Below, piece after piece: positions 51,623 to 59,183 of a DNA stretch of 64,000 nucleotides. Every line of letters starts with the position of its first letter. Position 1 is the stretch's first letter. The DNA comes from Dorea_D hominis. GTDB lineage: Bacteria; Bacillota; Clostridia; Lachnospirales; Lachnospiraceae. The translations under genes and the position numbers were made by a program. The notes beneath the pieces were generated by a model. That model had not been told where the DNA came from. It made no database searches and saw only the letters and a program-made list of their open reading frames with translations. The DNA is taken from contig NZ_JACOOY010000002.1 of the NCBI RefSeq assembly GCF_014287705.1, forward strand, positions 1-64,000, written 5' to 3'.

Positions 51623-51892
51623 CTATCGTTTCTTTCGGTTACCTTTGCCACGCTTGCTTCCTGAAGATTTCAGCATATCGGATTTACAAAGGATGCCCAT
51701 CAAAGTGACAAATTCATCTTTGGTGAGTTTGCTATATTTGATTCCTAATTGTTTCAGGAACATGGCAACTTGGGCTTCTTCAGCAGATCCTTCAAAATGA
51801 TTGGCTTGATCCAAAGCATTTTTTACAACATCGGCTCCGGTAGTATCAGCAGTTGTACGGTGCTGGGTCTTGCAGAGCGTTATTTTTACCAT
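51623..51892 (-). CDS. Small protein of unknown function, doubtful
   Basis: 89 residues. A helical core (VVKNALDQANHFEG, EEAQVAMFLKQLGI) and a very basic C-terminal tail (SKRGKGNRKKR). No Shine-Dalgarno before the ATG at 51892, and the frame stays open upstream, so it may be the tail of a decayed gene. It is followed by the strong hairpin at 51570-51613, which favours some past or present expression. Family not recognised. Confidence 0.4.
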   Translation of the reverse strand: MVKITLCKTQHRTTADTTGADVVKNALDQANHFEGSAEEAQVAMFLKQLGIKYSKLTKDEFVTLMGILCKSDMLKSSGSKRGKGNRKKR

Positions 51893-51933
51893 TTTGCATG
51901 GCTTGTAGTGTTCACAAAATCTTCACAAAATAA

Positions 51934-51960
51934 TTAGCACTCACCTCTTGACAGTGCTAA
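51934..51960 (+). promoter_or_regulatory. CIRCE element (HrcA operator)
   Basis: TTAGCACTC (51934-51942), nine bases, CAGTGCTAA (51952-51960). One arm base differs from the consensus GAGTGCTAA. It overlaps the -35 box of the hsp20 promoter, so HrcA would repress until heat or misfolded protein releases it. Confidence 0.88.
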
Positions 51961-51976
51961 TAGTAAATGTTATAGT
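51948..51976 (+). promoter_or_regulatory. Sigma-A promoter of hsp20
   Basis: TTGACA (51948-51953), exactly 17 bases, TATAGT (51971-51976). The -35 is inside CIRCE. The transcript has a leader of about 145 nt. Confidence 0.82.
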
Positions 51977-52128
51977 ACAACTAGAACAAAGGAAGAGGGA
52001 TAAAAAGAAAGAACTTCTTAGAAATCCGGAATCCTGGATGTTCCAGATAACAACACATCAGATATTCCAGACGAATATTTCATATGTGCTTAATAATATT
52101 TATAAAGTATTGGAAGGAGATATGACTT

Positions 52129-52581
52129 ATGATGATGCCTAGTATTTTTGGAGAAAACTTATTTGATGATTTTATGAATGATTTTACATTCCCGAAATTC
52201 CCGGATGTAGAGAAAGAACTTTATGGTAAACATGCAAAGAACTTAATGAAGACAGATGTAAAAGATACCAAAGAGGGTTATGAAGTAGATATTGATCTTC
52301 CTGGATTTAAGAAAGATGAGATCCAGATGGAACTGAAAGAAGGAGTTTTAACAGTCAGTGCAGCTAAAGGACTGGATAAGGATGAAGAGAAGAAGGATGG
52401 AACTTACATCAGAAAAGAACGTTATGCAGGAAGCATGAGTAGAAGCTTTTATGTAGGTAAACATGTAACGGAAGAAGATATCCATCCGAAATATGAGAAT
52501 GGTATTCTTTCCTTCAGCGTTCCAAAAGAGGAAGCAAAACCGGTAGAAGAGAAGAAACATTATATCAGCATTGAGGGATAA
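52129..52581 (+). CDS. Small heat shock protein, Hsp20/alpha-crystallin family
   Basis: 150 residues. ATP-independent holdase that keeps unfolding proteins soluble. Alpha-crystallin domain about 38-135: DVKDTKEGYEVDIDLPGFKKDEI, shown in part, the YIRKERYAGSMSRSFYV strand pair, and the A-x-x-x-G-like NGILSFSVPK near 125. The C-terminal I-x-I motif is represented by YISIEG. ATG 52129 lies 8 bases after GGAAGGAGA; ATG 52132 and 52135 are in frame. Controlled by CIRCE. Confidence 0.93.
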   Translation: MMMPSIFGENLFDDFMNDFTFPKFPDVEKELYGKHAKNLMKTDVKDTKEGYEVDIDLPGFKKDEIQMELKEGVLTVSAAKGLDKDEEKKDGTYIRKERYAGSMSRSFYVGKHVTEEDIHPKYENGILSFSVPKEEAKPVEEKKHYISIEG

Positions 52582-52607
52582 CAACAGAGCTGCAATGTAA
52601 AATTCGT

Positions 52608-52639
52608 ATTACCTCGCGGGCATGATCCCGCGGGGTAAT
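52608..52639 (+). terminator. GC-rich hairpin after hsp20
   Basis: ATTACCTCGCGGG (52608-52620) pairs with CCCGCGGGGTAAT (52627-52639), 13 bp with one G-U. The U-tract is poor, so it may only partly terminate and let the J-protein gene be co-transcribed. Confidence 0.6.
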
Positions 52640-52737
52640 CTTCATATAGATGGTTTTCATAAAATGTTAAAACAAGATTACAATACACTCTGTGTGGGGT
52701 GTAAATAACAGCAATAAAGAAAAACGGGAGGGATTTT

Positions 52738-53769
52738 ATGGCGGCGAAAAGAGATTATTACGATGTTCTTGGAGTTGCACGTAACGCAGATACCGGAACA
52801 ATAAAAAAAGCTTACCGTAAACTGGCGAAAAAGTACCACCCGGATACGAATGCAGGAAATGAGCAGGCAGCGGAGAAATTTAAGGAAGCTACCGAAGCAT
52901 ATAATATATTAAGTGATAAAGAAAAAAGAAAAATGTATGACCAGTATGGACATGCAGCATTTGACGGATCTATGGGAGCTGACGGTGCTTATGGAAATGG
53001 TAGTGCGTCTGGTGGCGGCACTTACCGTTATGCAGGACCGGATGGTACATTTCATGAATATCATTTCGAAGGAAATGGAGATATGGATGATTTCCTAAAG
53101 CAGATGTTCGGTGGTGCGTTTCATGGTTTCGGCGGCGCACACAGTTCATTTGGAGGTTTCGGCAGACAAACAGGAAACCAGGGCGGAAATTCCTACAGAA
53201 ATTATGGAAGGAGTTTTCAACAGGATGGTGCAGATGTGGAGGCGGATATTACAGTTTCCTTTGAGGATGCGGCTTTCGGATGTGAAAAACTGATCCATGT
53301 GACAGATGGAAGCGGAGAACGGAAGTCTCTGAAAGTGAAGATACCTGCCGGAATTGATACCGGACAGAGCATCCGGCTCCGTGGCAAAGGCAGTCCGGGA
53401 TATGGCGGTGGAAAAGACGGTGATCTGTTCTTGAAAGTGACTGTCAGCATGAAACCGGGATATGAACGTAAAGGAAAAGACGTATACAGTACTGTTCAGA
53501 TTCCATTTACAACAGCTGTGCTGGGAGGAGAAACAATCGTGCAGACGCTGACCGGTAAGGTTATGTGTAAAATCGCACCGGGTACACAGTCTGGAACGAA
53601 GATCAGACTTCGAGGCAAAGGAATCGTATCTATGAAAGATAAAAATATACGGGGAGATCAATATATAACTGTTCGAATCCAGGTACCGAAAAATCTGAGC
53701 GAAGATGCAAAGAGAAAATTAAAGGCTTTTGAAGAAGCCTGTGAAAAAAAAGGAAGAGGCGCTGCGTAA
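52738..53769 (+). CDS. Class B J-domain co-chaperone (CbpA-like DnaJ)
   Basis: 343 residues. J-domain 5-70 with HPD in KKYHPDTN, then a Gly/Phe-rich linker (about 75-160), then the two-part DnaJ C-terminal substrate domain (170-340; KVKIPAGIDTGQSIRLRGKG and KIRLRGKGI). The four CxxCxGxG zinc repeats of true DnaJ are missing, so it is CbpA/class B type. Stimulates Hsp70 ATPase; dnaK is not in this window. GGGAGGGA precedes the ATG. Confidence 0.92.
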   Translation: MAAKRDYYDVLGVARNADTGTIKKAYRKLAKKYHPDTNAGNEQAAEKFKEATEAYNILSDKEKRKMYDQYGHAAFDGSMGADGAYGNGSASGGGTYRYAGPDGTFHEYHFEGNGDMDDFLKQMFGGAFHGFGGAHSSFGGFGRQTGNQGGNSYRNYGRSFQQDGADVEADITVSFEDAAFGCEKLIHVTDGSGERKSLKVKIPAGIDTGQSIRLRGKGSPGYGGGKDGDLFLKVTVSMKPGYERKGKDVYSTVQIPFTTAVLGGETIVQTLTGKVMCKIAPGTQSGTKIRLRGKGIVSMKDKNIRGDQYITVRIQVPKNLSEDAKRKLKAFEEACEKKGRGAA

Positions 53770-53790
53770 GTGCCTTTTTCTTTTTTTGTT
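53756..53790 (+). terminator. Terminator after the J-protein gene
   Basis: AGGCGC (53756-53761) pairs with GTGCCT (53770-53775), then TTTTCTTTTTTT. The left arm is in the last codons. Confidence 0.65.
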
Positions 53791-53800
53791 GCCTGTATTG

Positions 53801-53829
53801 TTGACGGTCTGTCGTTCGCGCTTTATAAT
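53801..53829 (+). promoter_or_regulatory. Sigma-A promoter of trpS
   Basis: TTGACG (53801-53806), 17 bases, TATAAT (53824-53829). Leader is about 60 nt, too short for a T-box. Confidence 0.82.
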
Positions 53830-53897
53830 AAAAGGGTTAAGAAAAATACACTTTCTGTATGGAAATGTGTGAATGATATAGCGTAAGGAGAACAAGA

Positions 53898-54959
53898 ATG
53901 AGCAAAATTATTTTAACAGGTGACCGTCCGACCGGTCGGCTTCACGTAGGACATTATGTAGGATCCCTGAAAGAGCGTGTAAAACTGCAGAATTCCGGTA
54001 AGTTTGACGAGATTTATATTATGATCGCGGATGCACAGGCACTGACAGATAATGCAGAGCATCCGGAGAAGGTACGCCAGAATATTATGAATGTAGCGCT
54101 GGATTATCTTGCTTGCGGAATCGATCCGGAGAAAGCGAATATTTTCATTCAGTCTATGGTTCCGGAACTGACAGAATTTACATTTTATTATATGAATCTT
54201 GTTACTGTATCCCGTGTACAGAGAAACCCTACAGTAAAAGCTGAGATCCAGCAACGTAATTTTGAAGCAAGTATTCCGGTTGGATTTTTTTGCTATCCGA
54301 TCAGTCAGGCGGCAGATATTACCGCTTTCCGTGCAACAGCCGTTCCGGTTGGAGAAGACCAGCTTCCGATGTTAGAACAGTGCAAGGAAATCGTACACAA
54401 GTTCAACAGTGTATATGGCGAGACACTTACAGAGCCTGAGATCATTCTTCCGTCTAATAAAGCATGTCTGCGTTTGCCGGGGATTGATGGTAAAGCGAAG
54501 ATGAGCAAGTCTCTTGGAAACTGCATTTATCTGTCTGATGAGCCGGAAGACATTAAGAAGAAAGTTATGTCCATGTTTACAGATCCGAATCATCTGCGTG
54601 TGGAAGATCCGGGACAGGTAGAAGGCAATCCGGTATTTATTTATCTGGATGCATTTTGTAAGGATGAGTATTTCGCAGAATTTTTACCGGATTATGCAAA
54701 TCTGGATGAATTAAAGGCACATTATCAGCGTGGTGGTCTTGGTGATGTGAAAGTTAAGAAATTCCTGAATAATGTTATGCAGGCAGAACTGGAGCCGATC
54801 CGTGCAAGAAGAAAAGACTGGGAAAGCAGAAAGACAGATGTTTATGATATTCTGAAAGCCGGAACAGAAGTTGCCCGTGCAAAAGCAGCCCAGACACTGC
54901 ATGATGTGAAAGATGCAATGCATATCAATTACTTTGACGATGCAGATTTGTTAAAATAA
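53898..54959 (+). CDS. trpS: Tryptophan--tRNA ligase
   Basis: Charges tRNA-Trp. 353 residues, class Ic. HIGH-type motif LHVGHYVGS near 15, FRATAVPVGEDQ near 145 for the substrate pocket, and KMSKSLGN near 200. AAGGAG precedes the ATG. The N-terminus (TGDRPTGRLHVGHYVG) belongs to the clostridial branch of TrpRS. No leader element or T-box is seen, so regulation by tryptophan at this copy is not evident. Confidence 0.95.
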   Translation: MSKIILTGDRPTGRLHVGHYVGSLKERVKLQNSGKFDEIYIMIADAQALTDNAEHPEKVRQNIMNVALDYLACGIDPEKANIFIQSMVPELTEFTFYYMNLVTVSRVQRNPTVKAEIQQRNFEASIPVGFFCYPISQAADITAFRATAVPVGEDQLPMLEQCKEIVHKFNSVYGETLTEPEIILPSNKACLRLPGIDGKAKMSKSLGNCIYLSDEPEDIKKKVMSMFTDPNHLRVEDPGQVEGNPVFIYLDAFCKDEYFAEFLPDYANLDELKAHYQRGGLGDVKVKKFLNNVMQAELEPIRARRKDWESRKTDVYDILKAGTEVARAKAAQTLHDVKDAMHINYFDDADLLK

Positions 54960-55030
54960 TTGATATTCAAGGAATCTGCCAGAGATAGTTTCTGCCAGAG
55001 ATTGTGATAATTATAATAATAGTAAAAAAT

Positions 55031-55124
55031 AAAACGGCAGTTCGTGGATAGATATAATTGAGATGTTTTCAAAGATCTGATTCCATAAACTGCCGTTTTG
55101 CTGTAATAACTTTGTTATTACAGC
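55031..55124. terminator. Paired hairpins between trpS and the YeiH gene
   Basis: AAAACGGCAGTT (55031-55042) pairs with AACTGCCGTTTT (55088-55099) over a 45-base loop. GCTGTAATAAC (55100-55110) pairs perfectly with GTTATTACAGC (55114-55124). Both sit just past the minus-strand gene's stop. Confidence 0.72.
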
Positions 55125-55133
55125 AGAGATATC

Positions 55134-56162
55134 CTACCAGATTCCAAGTATATGCTGCATGCCAAGACTTGCAAGAGCAATTCCAACCCAGCAGCAGAAA
55201 CCGAGCAGAAGTGGTTTTCCACCGGTTTTGATGAGCTTGATAATATTTGTATTCAGACCGACTGCGCTCATGGCTAGAACGATAAAGAATTTACTCAGTG
55301 TTTTCAGTGGAGTGAATACATCTGCGGAGATACCGCAGGAAGTCGCAATTGTTGTAATGACAGAAGCAAGTACAAAATAAAGAATGAACATTGGAAAGAT
55401 TTTTTTCAACTCTACTTTTTTGCCTTCAGCTTTCTGACTTCGTGTGCGGATGAATGCAAGTGCCAGAGTGATCGGAATGATCGCAAGTGTACGTGTCAGT
55501 TTAACGGTAGCGGCTTTATCCAGTGTCGCAGAACCCAGGTGGTACAGAGAATCCCATGTAGATGCCGTTGCTGTTACAGAAGAGGTGTCGTTGACAGCCG
55601 TTCCGGCAAAGATTCCAAATGATTCGCCGCTTGTTGTGGAAAAGCCAAGAATTCCGCCCAGCGTTGGAAACAGTAAAGCTGCAATCATATTGAAAAAGAA
55701 GATTACAGAGATTGCCTGTGCGACTTCGTCATCATCTGCATCAATGACCGGTGCTGTAGCTGCAATTGCAGAACCACCACAGATGGAAGATCCGACGCCA
55801 ACCAGAGTAGAGATGTTGCCCGGAATATGCATGATTTTATGCAATACATAGGCAAGAATCAGAGAAGTTGCGATTGTGGTTACAATGATCGGAAGTGATT
55901 GCTTCCCGGTTTCCAGAATAACAGTCAGGTTCAGCCCGAACCCAAGAAGGATGACAGCATACTGTAATACTTTCTTTGATACAAAAGTAATCCCACTCTG
56001 GAAAGCAGATTTGTCTTTGATAAATAATGTCAGGATCATCCCGACAAGAATACCGAATACCGGTCCGCCGATAATTGGAAAATGTTGTCCCAGTATCCAG
56101 CAAGGAATAGCGATGCAGAGACATAATAAGATCCCTTTCGTATTTTTCTTTAAAAATTCCAT
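55134..56162 (-). CDS. YeiH/UPF0324 family putative sulfate exporter
   Basis: 342-residue inner-membrane protein with about ten segments. FPIIGGPVFGILVGM, LLGFGLNLT, GVGSSICGGSAIAATAPVI and AGTAVNDTSSVTAT are all hallmarks of the UPF0324/PSE family. Transport substrate is not proven for most members; taurine/sulfite-related export is one suggestion. The ATG at 56162 follows AAAGGAG on the minus strand; the longer frame to 56216 has no such site. Confidence 0.88.
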   Translation of the reverse strand: MEFLKKNTKGILLCLCIAIPCWILGQHFPIIGGPVFGILVGMILTLFIKDKSAFQSGITFVSKKVLQYAVILLGFGLNLTVILETGKQSLPIIVTTIATSLILAYVLHKIMHIPGNISTLVGVGSSICGGSAIAATAPVIDADDDEVAQAISVIFFFNMIAALLFPTLGGILGFSTTSGESFGIFAGTAVNDTSSVTATASTWDSLYHLGSATLDKAATVKLTRTLAIIPITLALAFIRTRSQKAEGKKVELKKIFPMFILYFVLASVITTIATSCGISADVFTPLKTLSKFFIVLAMSAVGLNTNIIKLIKTGGKPLLLGFCCWVGIALASLGMQHILGIW

Positions 56163-56417
56163 TTGATATACTCCTTTAGATTTTGTTATATTTCCGTCAG
56201 ATATGATAGCACACAATGAAAAAAATGAAAAGAAAAACAGAACAGGGAGAGTAGTTCGTAATATTTAAACAAGCCAGTCACCGCGCCATACGATAATAAC
56301 AGGACAGATCGAAGTTTAGATCAATCGGAAAATTATTTCAAGACAGCTAGTGTATAAAAATCATTGCAGTGGTGAGAAAGCTTTGCTAGAATGTTGAAAG
56401 ATGAAAAGGAGAACATG

Positions 56418-57392
56418 ATGGCAAAGTATTACCTTGCCCCGATGGAGGGGATCACGACCTATATTTTCAGGAACGCGTATCATAAGTATTTTCGGAAAAT
56501 GGATAAATATTATACACCTTTCTTCGTACCGCATAGTAAGCGCGGGCTGAATTTGAAAGAACAGGAAGAGATTCTGCCTGCGCATAATGCAGGACTTTTT
56601 GTTGTTCCACAGATTTTAAGCAACAATGGAAATGACTGTGTACAGACGATTGAAAAACTGAAACGATATGGATACGAAGAGATCAATCTGAATTTTGGCT
56701 GTCCGTCAAGGACGGTTGCATCAAAATACCGTGGCTCCGGATTCCTTGCAAAGACGGAAGAACTGGATCGATTTCTGGATACCGTATTTTCGAATGAAAA
56801 AGATGTGAAAATCTCTGTGAAAACGAGGCTTGGAAGAGATGAACCGGAAGAATTTGAACGGATTCTTTCTATATATAATCAGTATCCGCTGGAAGAGTTG
56901 ATCATTCATCCGCGAGTACAGAAGGATTACTATATGCATGAGGTAAGACTTTCCTGGTATGCATATGCCGAAGGACACAGCAGACACAGTCTTTGCTATA
57001 ACGGAGAACTGAATACTGTAAAAAATATCCAGGAGATGCAGCAGAGATTTCCACAGACAGACTGCTGGATGATCGGACGAGGAATGATCGCTAATCCGGG
57101 ACTTTTGATGGAACTGGAAGCAGAGAAATTAAAAAATGAAAAGAAAATACAAAGCTATGGTGGCTTTTCGATAGAAAAAGAGCGTATGGCAGCATTTCTG
57201 CAAGATATCTGCATTCATTATGAAGAAGCAAGTCCGAAAGAAATATATGTATTATTTAAAATGAAAGAAATCTGGACTTACTTGATGCGGTATTATCCAG
57301 ATCATCTGGAAAAAATAAGAAAAATCAAGAAAACACAGACAATAGAGGAGTATAAGCGAGAAGTGCAAGAAATTTTCACTTTACTTCGTTAA
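56418..57392 (+). CDS. tRNA-dihydrouridine synthase family protein
   Basis: 324-residue FMN enzyme reducing uridines in tRNA. YYLAPMEGITTYIFRNAY at the N-terminus, NFGCPSRTVASKYRGSGFL with the catalytic Cys near 92, SVKTRLGRDEPEEF near 125 and GRGMIANPGL near 218 fit the family. ATG 56418 has AAAGGAG at 7 bases; ATG 56415 and 56391 are less likely. Which tRNA position it modifies is not clear. Confidence 0.9.
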   Translation: MAKYYLAPMEGITTYIFRNAYHKYFRKMDKYYTPFFVPHSKRGLNLKEQEEILPAHNAGLFVVPQILSNNGNDCVQTIEKLKRYGYEEINLNFGCPSRTVASKYRGSGFLAKTEELDRFLDTVFSNEKDVKISVKTRLGRDEPEEFERILSIYNQYPLEELIIHPRVQKDYYMHEVRLSWYAYAEGHSRHSLCYNGELNTVKNIQEMQQRFPQTDCWMIGRGMIANPGLLMELEAEKLKNEKKIQSYGGFSIEKERMAAFLQDICIHYEEASPKEIYVLFKMKEIWTYLMRYYPDHLEKIRKIKKTQTIEEYKREVQEIFTLLR

Positions 57393-57478
57393 ATAAATAC
57401 CATATAATAAATAAAAAGTTTATTTGTAAATACAGACAGACTGTCTGAAATTGCAAAGAGAAGAAAGGGGCTTTTAAT

Positions 57479-57970
57479 ATGGAAGACCAGAAAAAACGCG
57501 TATATGATGCGCTTGATAAATTGAAAATTAAATATGAAGTTGTGGAACATGAACCGGTGCATACAATGGAAGATATGGATAGGCTAGGACTTCCCGAAAA
57601 AGGAACTTTATGTAAGAATCTTTTTCTGAGAGACTCTAAAGGAAAGAGACATTTCCTTGTTACCTGTGATGAGAAGAAGAAAGTAGATTTAAAATCTCTT
57701 GGAAGACAGCTCGGAGCAGGCAATTTAAGTTTTGCATCTGAAGAACGTCTGGAAAAATATCTGGGAGTAAAACAGGGAAGTGTGACACCGTTTGGACTGA
57801 TGAATGATACCGATCACGCAGTAGAATTTTTCATTGATAAAGATCTCAGTAAATGCAAAAGCATGGGAATCCATCCGCTGGAGAATACAGCGACAGTATT
57901 TTTATCATTTAAGGATCTGGACAAATTCCTGTGGGATCTGGATGTGGATGTTGTAAAAGTACGATTATAA
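57479..57970 (+). CDS. YbaK/aminoacyl-tRNA deacylase (ProX-like)
   Basis: 163 residues, YbaK/ProRS-associated editing domain. YEVVEHEPVHTMEDM near 20, the catalytic-type Lys in TLCKNLFLRDSKGKRHFLV near 45, VTPFGLMND near 103 and HPLENTATVFLSF near 133. Clears mis-charged alanyl-tRNA-Pro or similar as a free-standing editor. AAAGGGGC lies before the ATG. Close to the dihydrouridine synthase, both acting on tRNA. Confidence 0.88.
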   Translation: MEDQKKRVYDALDKLKIKYEVVEHEPVHTMEDMDRLGLPEKGTLCKNLFLRDSKGKRHFLVTCDEKKKVDLKSLGRQLGAGNLSFASEERLEKYLGVKQGSVTPFGLMNDTDHAVEFFIDKDLSKCKSMGIHPLENTATVFLSFKDLDKFLWDLDVDVVKVRL

Positions 57971-58009
57971 GAGAATTATAAAATATAAAGATATTTAATA
58001 GTTTTTTAA

Positions 58010-58038
58010 TTGCATGTTCGTTGTGTTCGAAGTAGAAT
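58010..58038 (+). promoter_or_regulatory. Sigma-A promoter of the CPBP gene
   Basis: TTGCAT (58010-58015), 17 bases, TAGAAT (58033-58038). Leader about 25 nt. Confidence 0.65.
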
Positions 58039-58069
58039 AGTACAGTGACAGAAGAAAGTGAGGAATACT

Positions 58070-59056
58070 ATGGATCATTATCAATACAACGGACAACAGA
58101 CACCCCCGGTGAATCGCAACAGTTACGGGAACCAGATCTGGTATATCTGGGGACCGATCGTAGTGAAAATAGTGATCGGTATGATTGTATCCGGTGTGGC
58201 ATCGGCAGCGATCGGGGCAGCATATATGATCAGACATTATGGACTGTCGGCACAGATGACAGATTATGCACAGCAGATTGCAAACATATATCAGAAGGAT
58301 TATGTACAGATTTTAAAAGCGGTGACAAAGGAAGCAGCAAGGCTTTCTTCCTATGTAGAAGGTGTGGCGGCATTTGTAACAATTCCGGTGTTGCTTATCA
58401 TGTTCCACAAAGACAGGATCAGGGAGAAACTTACCGGATTTACACCGAATAAGAAAGCGCCACTGTGGAAATACAGTGCAGTAGCGCTCTTAAGTGCAAC
58501 ATTATGCGTAGGAGTGAACAACTTGCTTATTATAGGCAACATTACAACTGTCAGCGAGGAGTATCAGACAGTAATGCAGGGATTCTATTCCGCACCGCTT
58601 CTGATACAGGGCATATCACTTGGCATATTAGTTCCAATCTGTGAGGAACTGGTATTTCGTGGACTCGTTTTTCAGAGGCTGCGTATGCGGAGCGGATTTT
58701 TATCTGCGGCATTGTATTCAGCAGTGATCTTCAGCTTGCTGCATGGCAATATGGTTCAGATGATATATGCACTTTTCCTTGGAGTGGTATATGCTTATAT
58801 GTATGAAAAATACGGTTCTGTGAAAGCACCGATATTTGCACATATGGTTGCAAATCTGATTTCCGTATTTGCAACACATTACAACTGGTTTGAGTGGATG
58901 GCAAAAAATCCGATGCGGATCGGCATTATTACTGTTTTATGTGGAACGATCGGTTCCAGCATGTATGTATGGATGCAGCGGATCGATGAAAAGCCGGATC
59001 ATCCGAATAAACCGGAACAGACTTTGCATCAGGAAAATCTGACTTCTCAAGAGTAG
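58070..59056 (+). CDS. CPBP family intramembrane glutamic endopeptidase
   Basis: 328 residues, about eight membrane segments. The Abi/CAAX motifs are intact: PICEELVFRGLVFQRLR (EExxxR) near 190, FSLLHGN near 228 and HMVANLIS near 262. It opens with a short Gln/Pro/Asn-rich tail (YNGQQTPPVNRNSY). Such proteases act in bacteriocin self-protection or maturation of membrane peptides, but no bacteriocin gene is nearby. ATG 58070 follows GTGAGGA. Confidence 0.88.
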   Translation: MDHYQYNGQQTPPVNRNSYGNQIWYIWGPIVVKIVIGMIVSGVASAAIGAAYMIRHYGLSAQMTDYAQQIANIYQKDYVQILKAVTKEAARLSSYVEGVAAFVTIPVLLIMFHKDRIREKLTGFTPNKKAPLWKYSAVALLSATLCVGVNNLLIIGNITTVSEEYQTVMQGFYSAPLLIQGISLGILVPICEELVFRGLVFQRLRMRSGFLSAALYSAVIFSLLHGNMVQMIYALFLGVVYAYMYEKYGSVKAPIFAHMVANLISVFATHYNWFEWMAKNPMRIGIITVLCGTIGSSMYVWMQRIDEKPDHPNKPEQTLHQENLTSQE

Positions 59057-59070
59057 AGAAGTCAGATTTT
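59034..59070 (+). terminator. Intrinsic terminator of the CPBP gene
   Basis: A long perfect stem: AAAATCTGACTTCTC (59034-59048) with GAGAAGTCAGATTTT (59056-59070). The gene's stop codon is in the loop region. Confidence 0.88.
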
Positions 59071-59124
59071 TTGTATATATACGAGCAATTATCTGAATAT
59101 CTGACAATTTAAGAAAAAAAGAGG

Positions 59125-59153
59125 TTTACAAGCTGGAAAAATTGTAGTATAGT
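59125..59153 (+). promoter_or_regulatory. Sigma-A promoter of gltBD
   Basis: TTTACA (59125-59130), 17 bases, TATAGT (59148-59153). The leader is about 30 nt, which leaves no room for a large riboswitch. Confidence 0.8.
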
Positions 59154-59183
59154 AGGACAAAAATAAGAAAGGAAAGAAAAGGT

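Noticed and set aside
51948..52142. A 64-residue frame overlapping the hsp20 start
   Set aside because: It begins inside the promoter and CIRCE element, so it could not be fully transcribed from that promoter.
53830..53897. T-box leader for trpS
   Set aside because: The leader from the clear promoter is only about 60 nt and has no T-box sequence or specifier structure.
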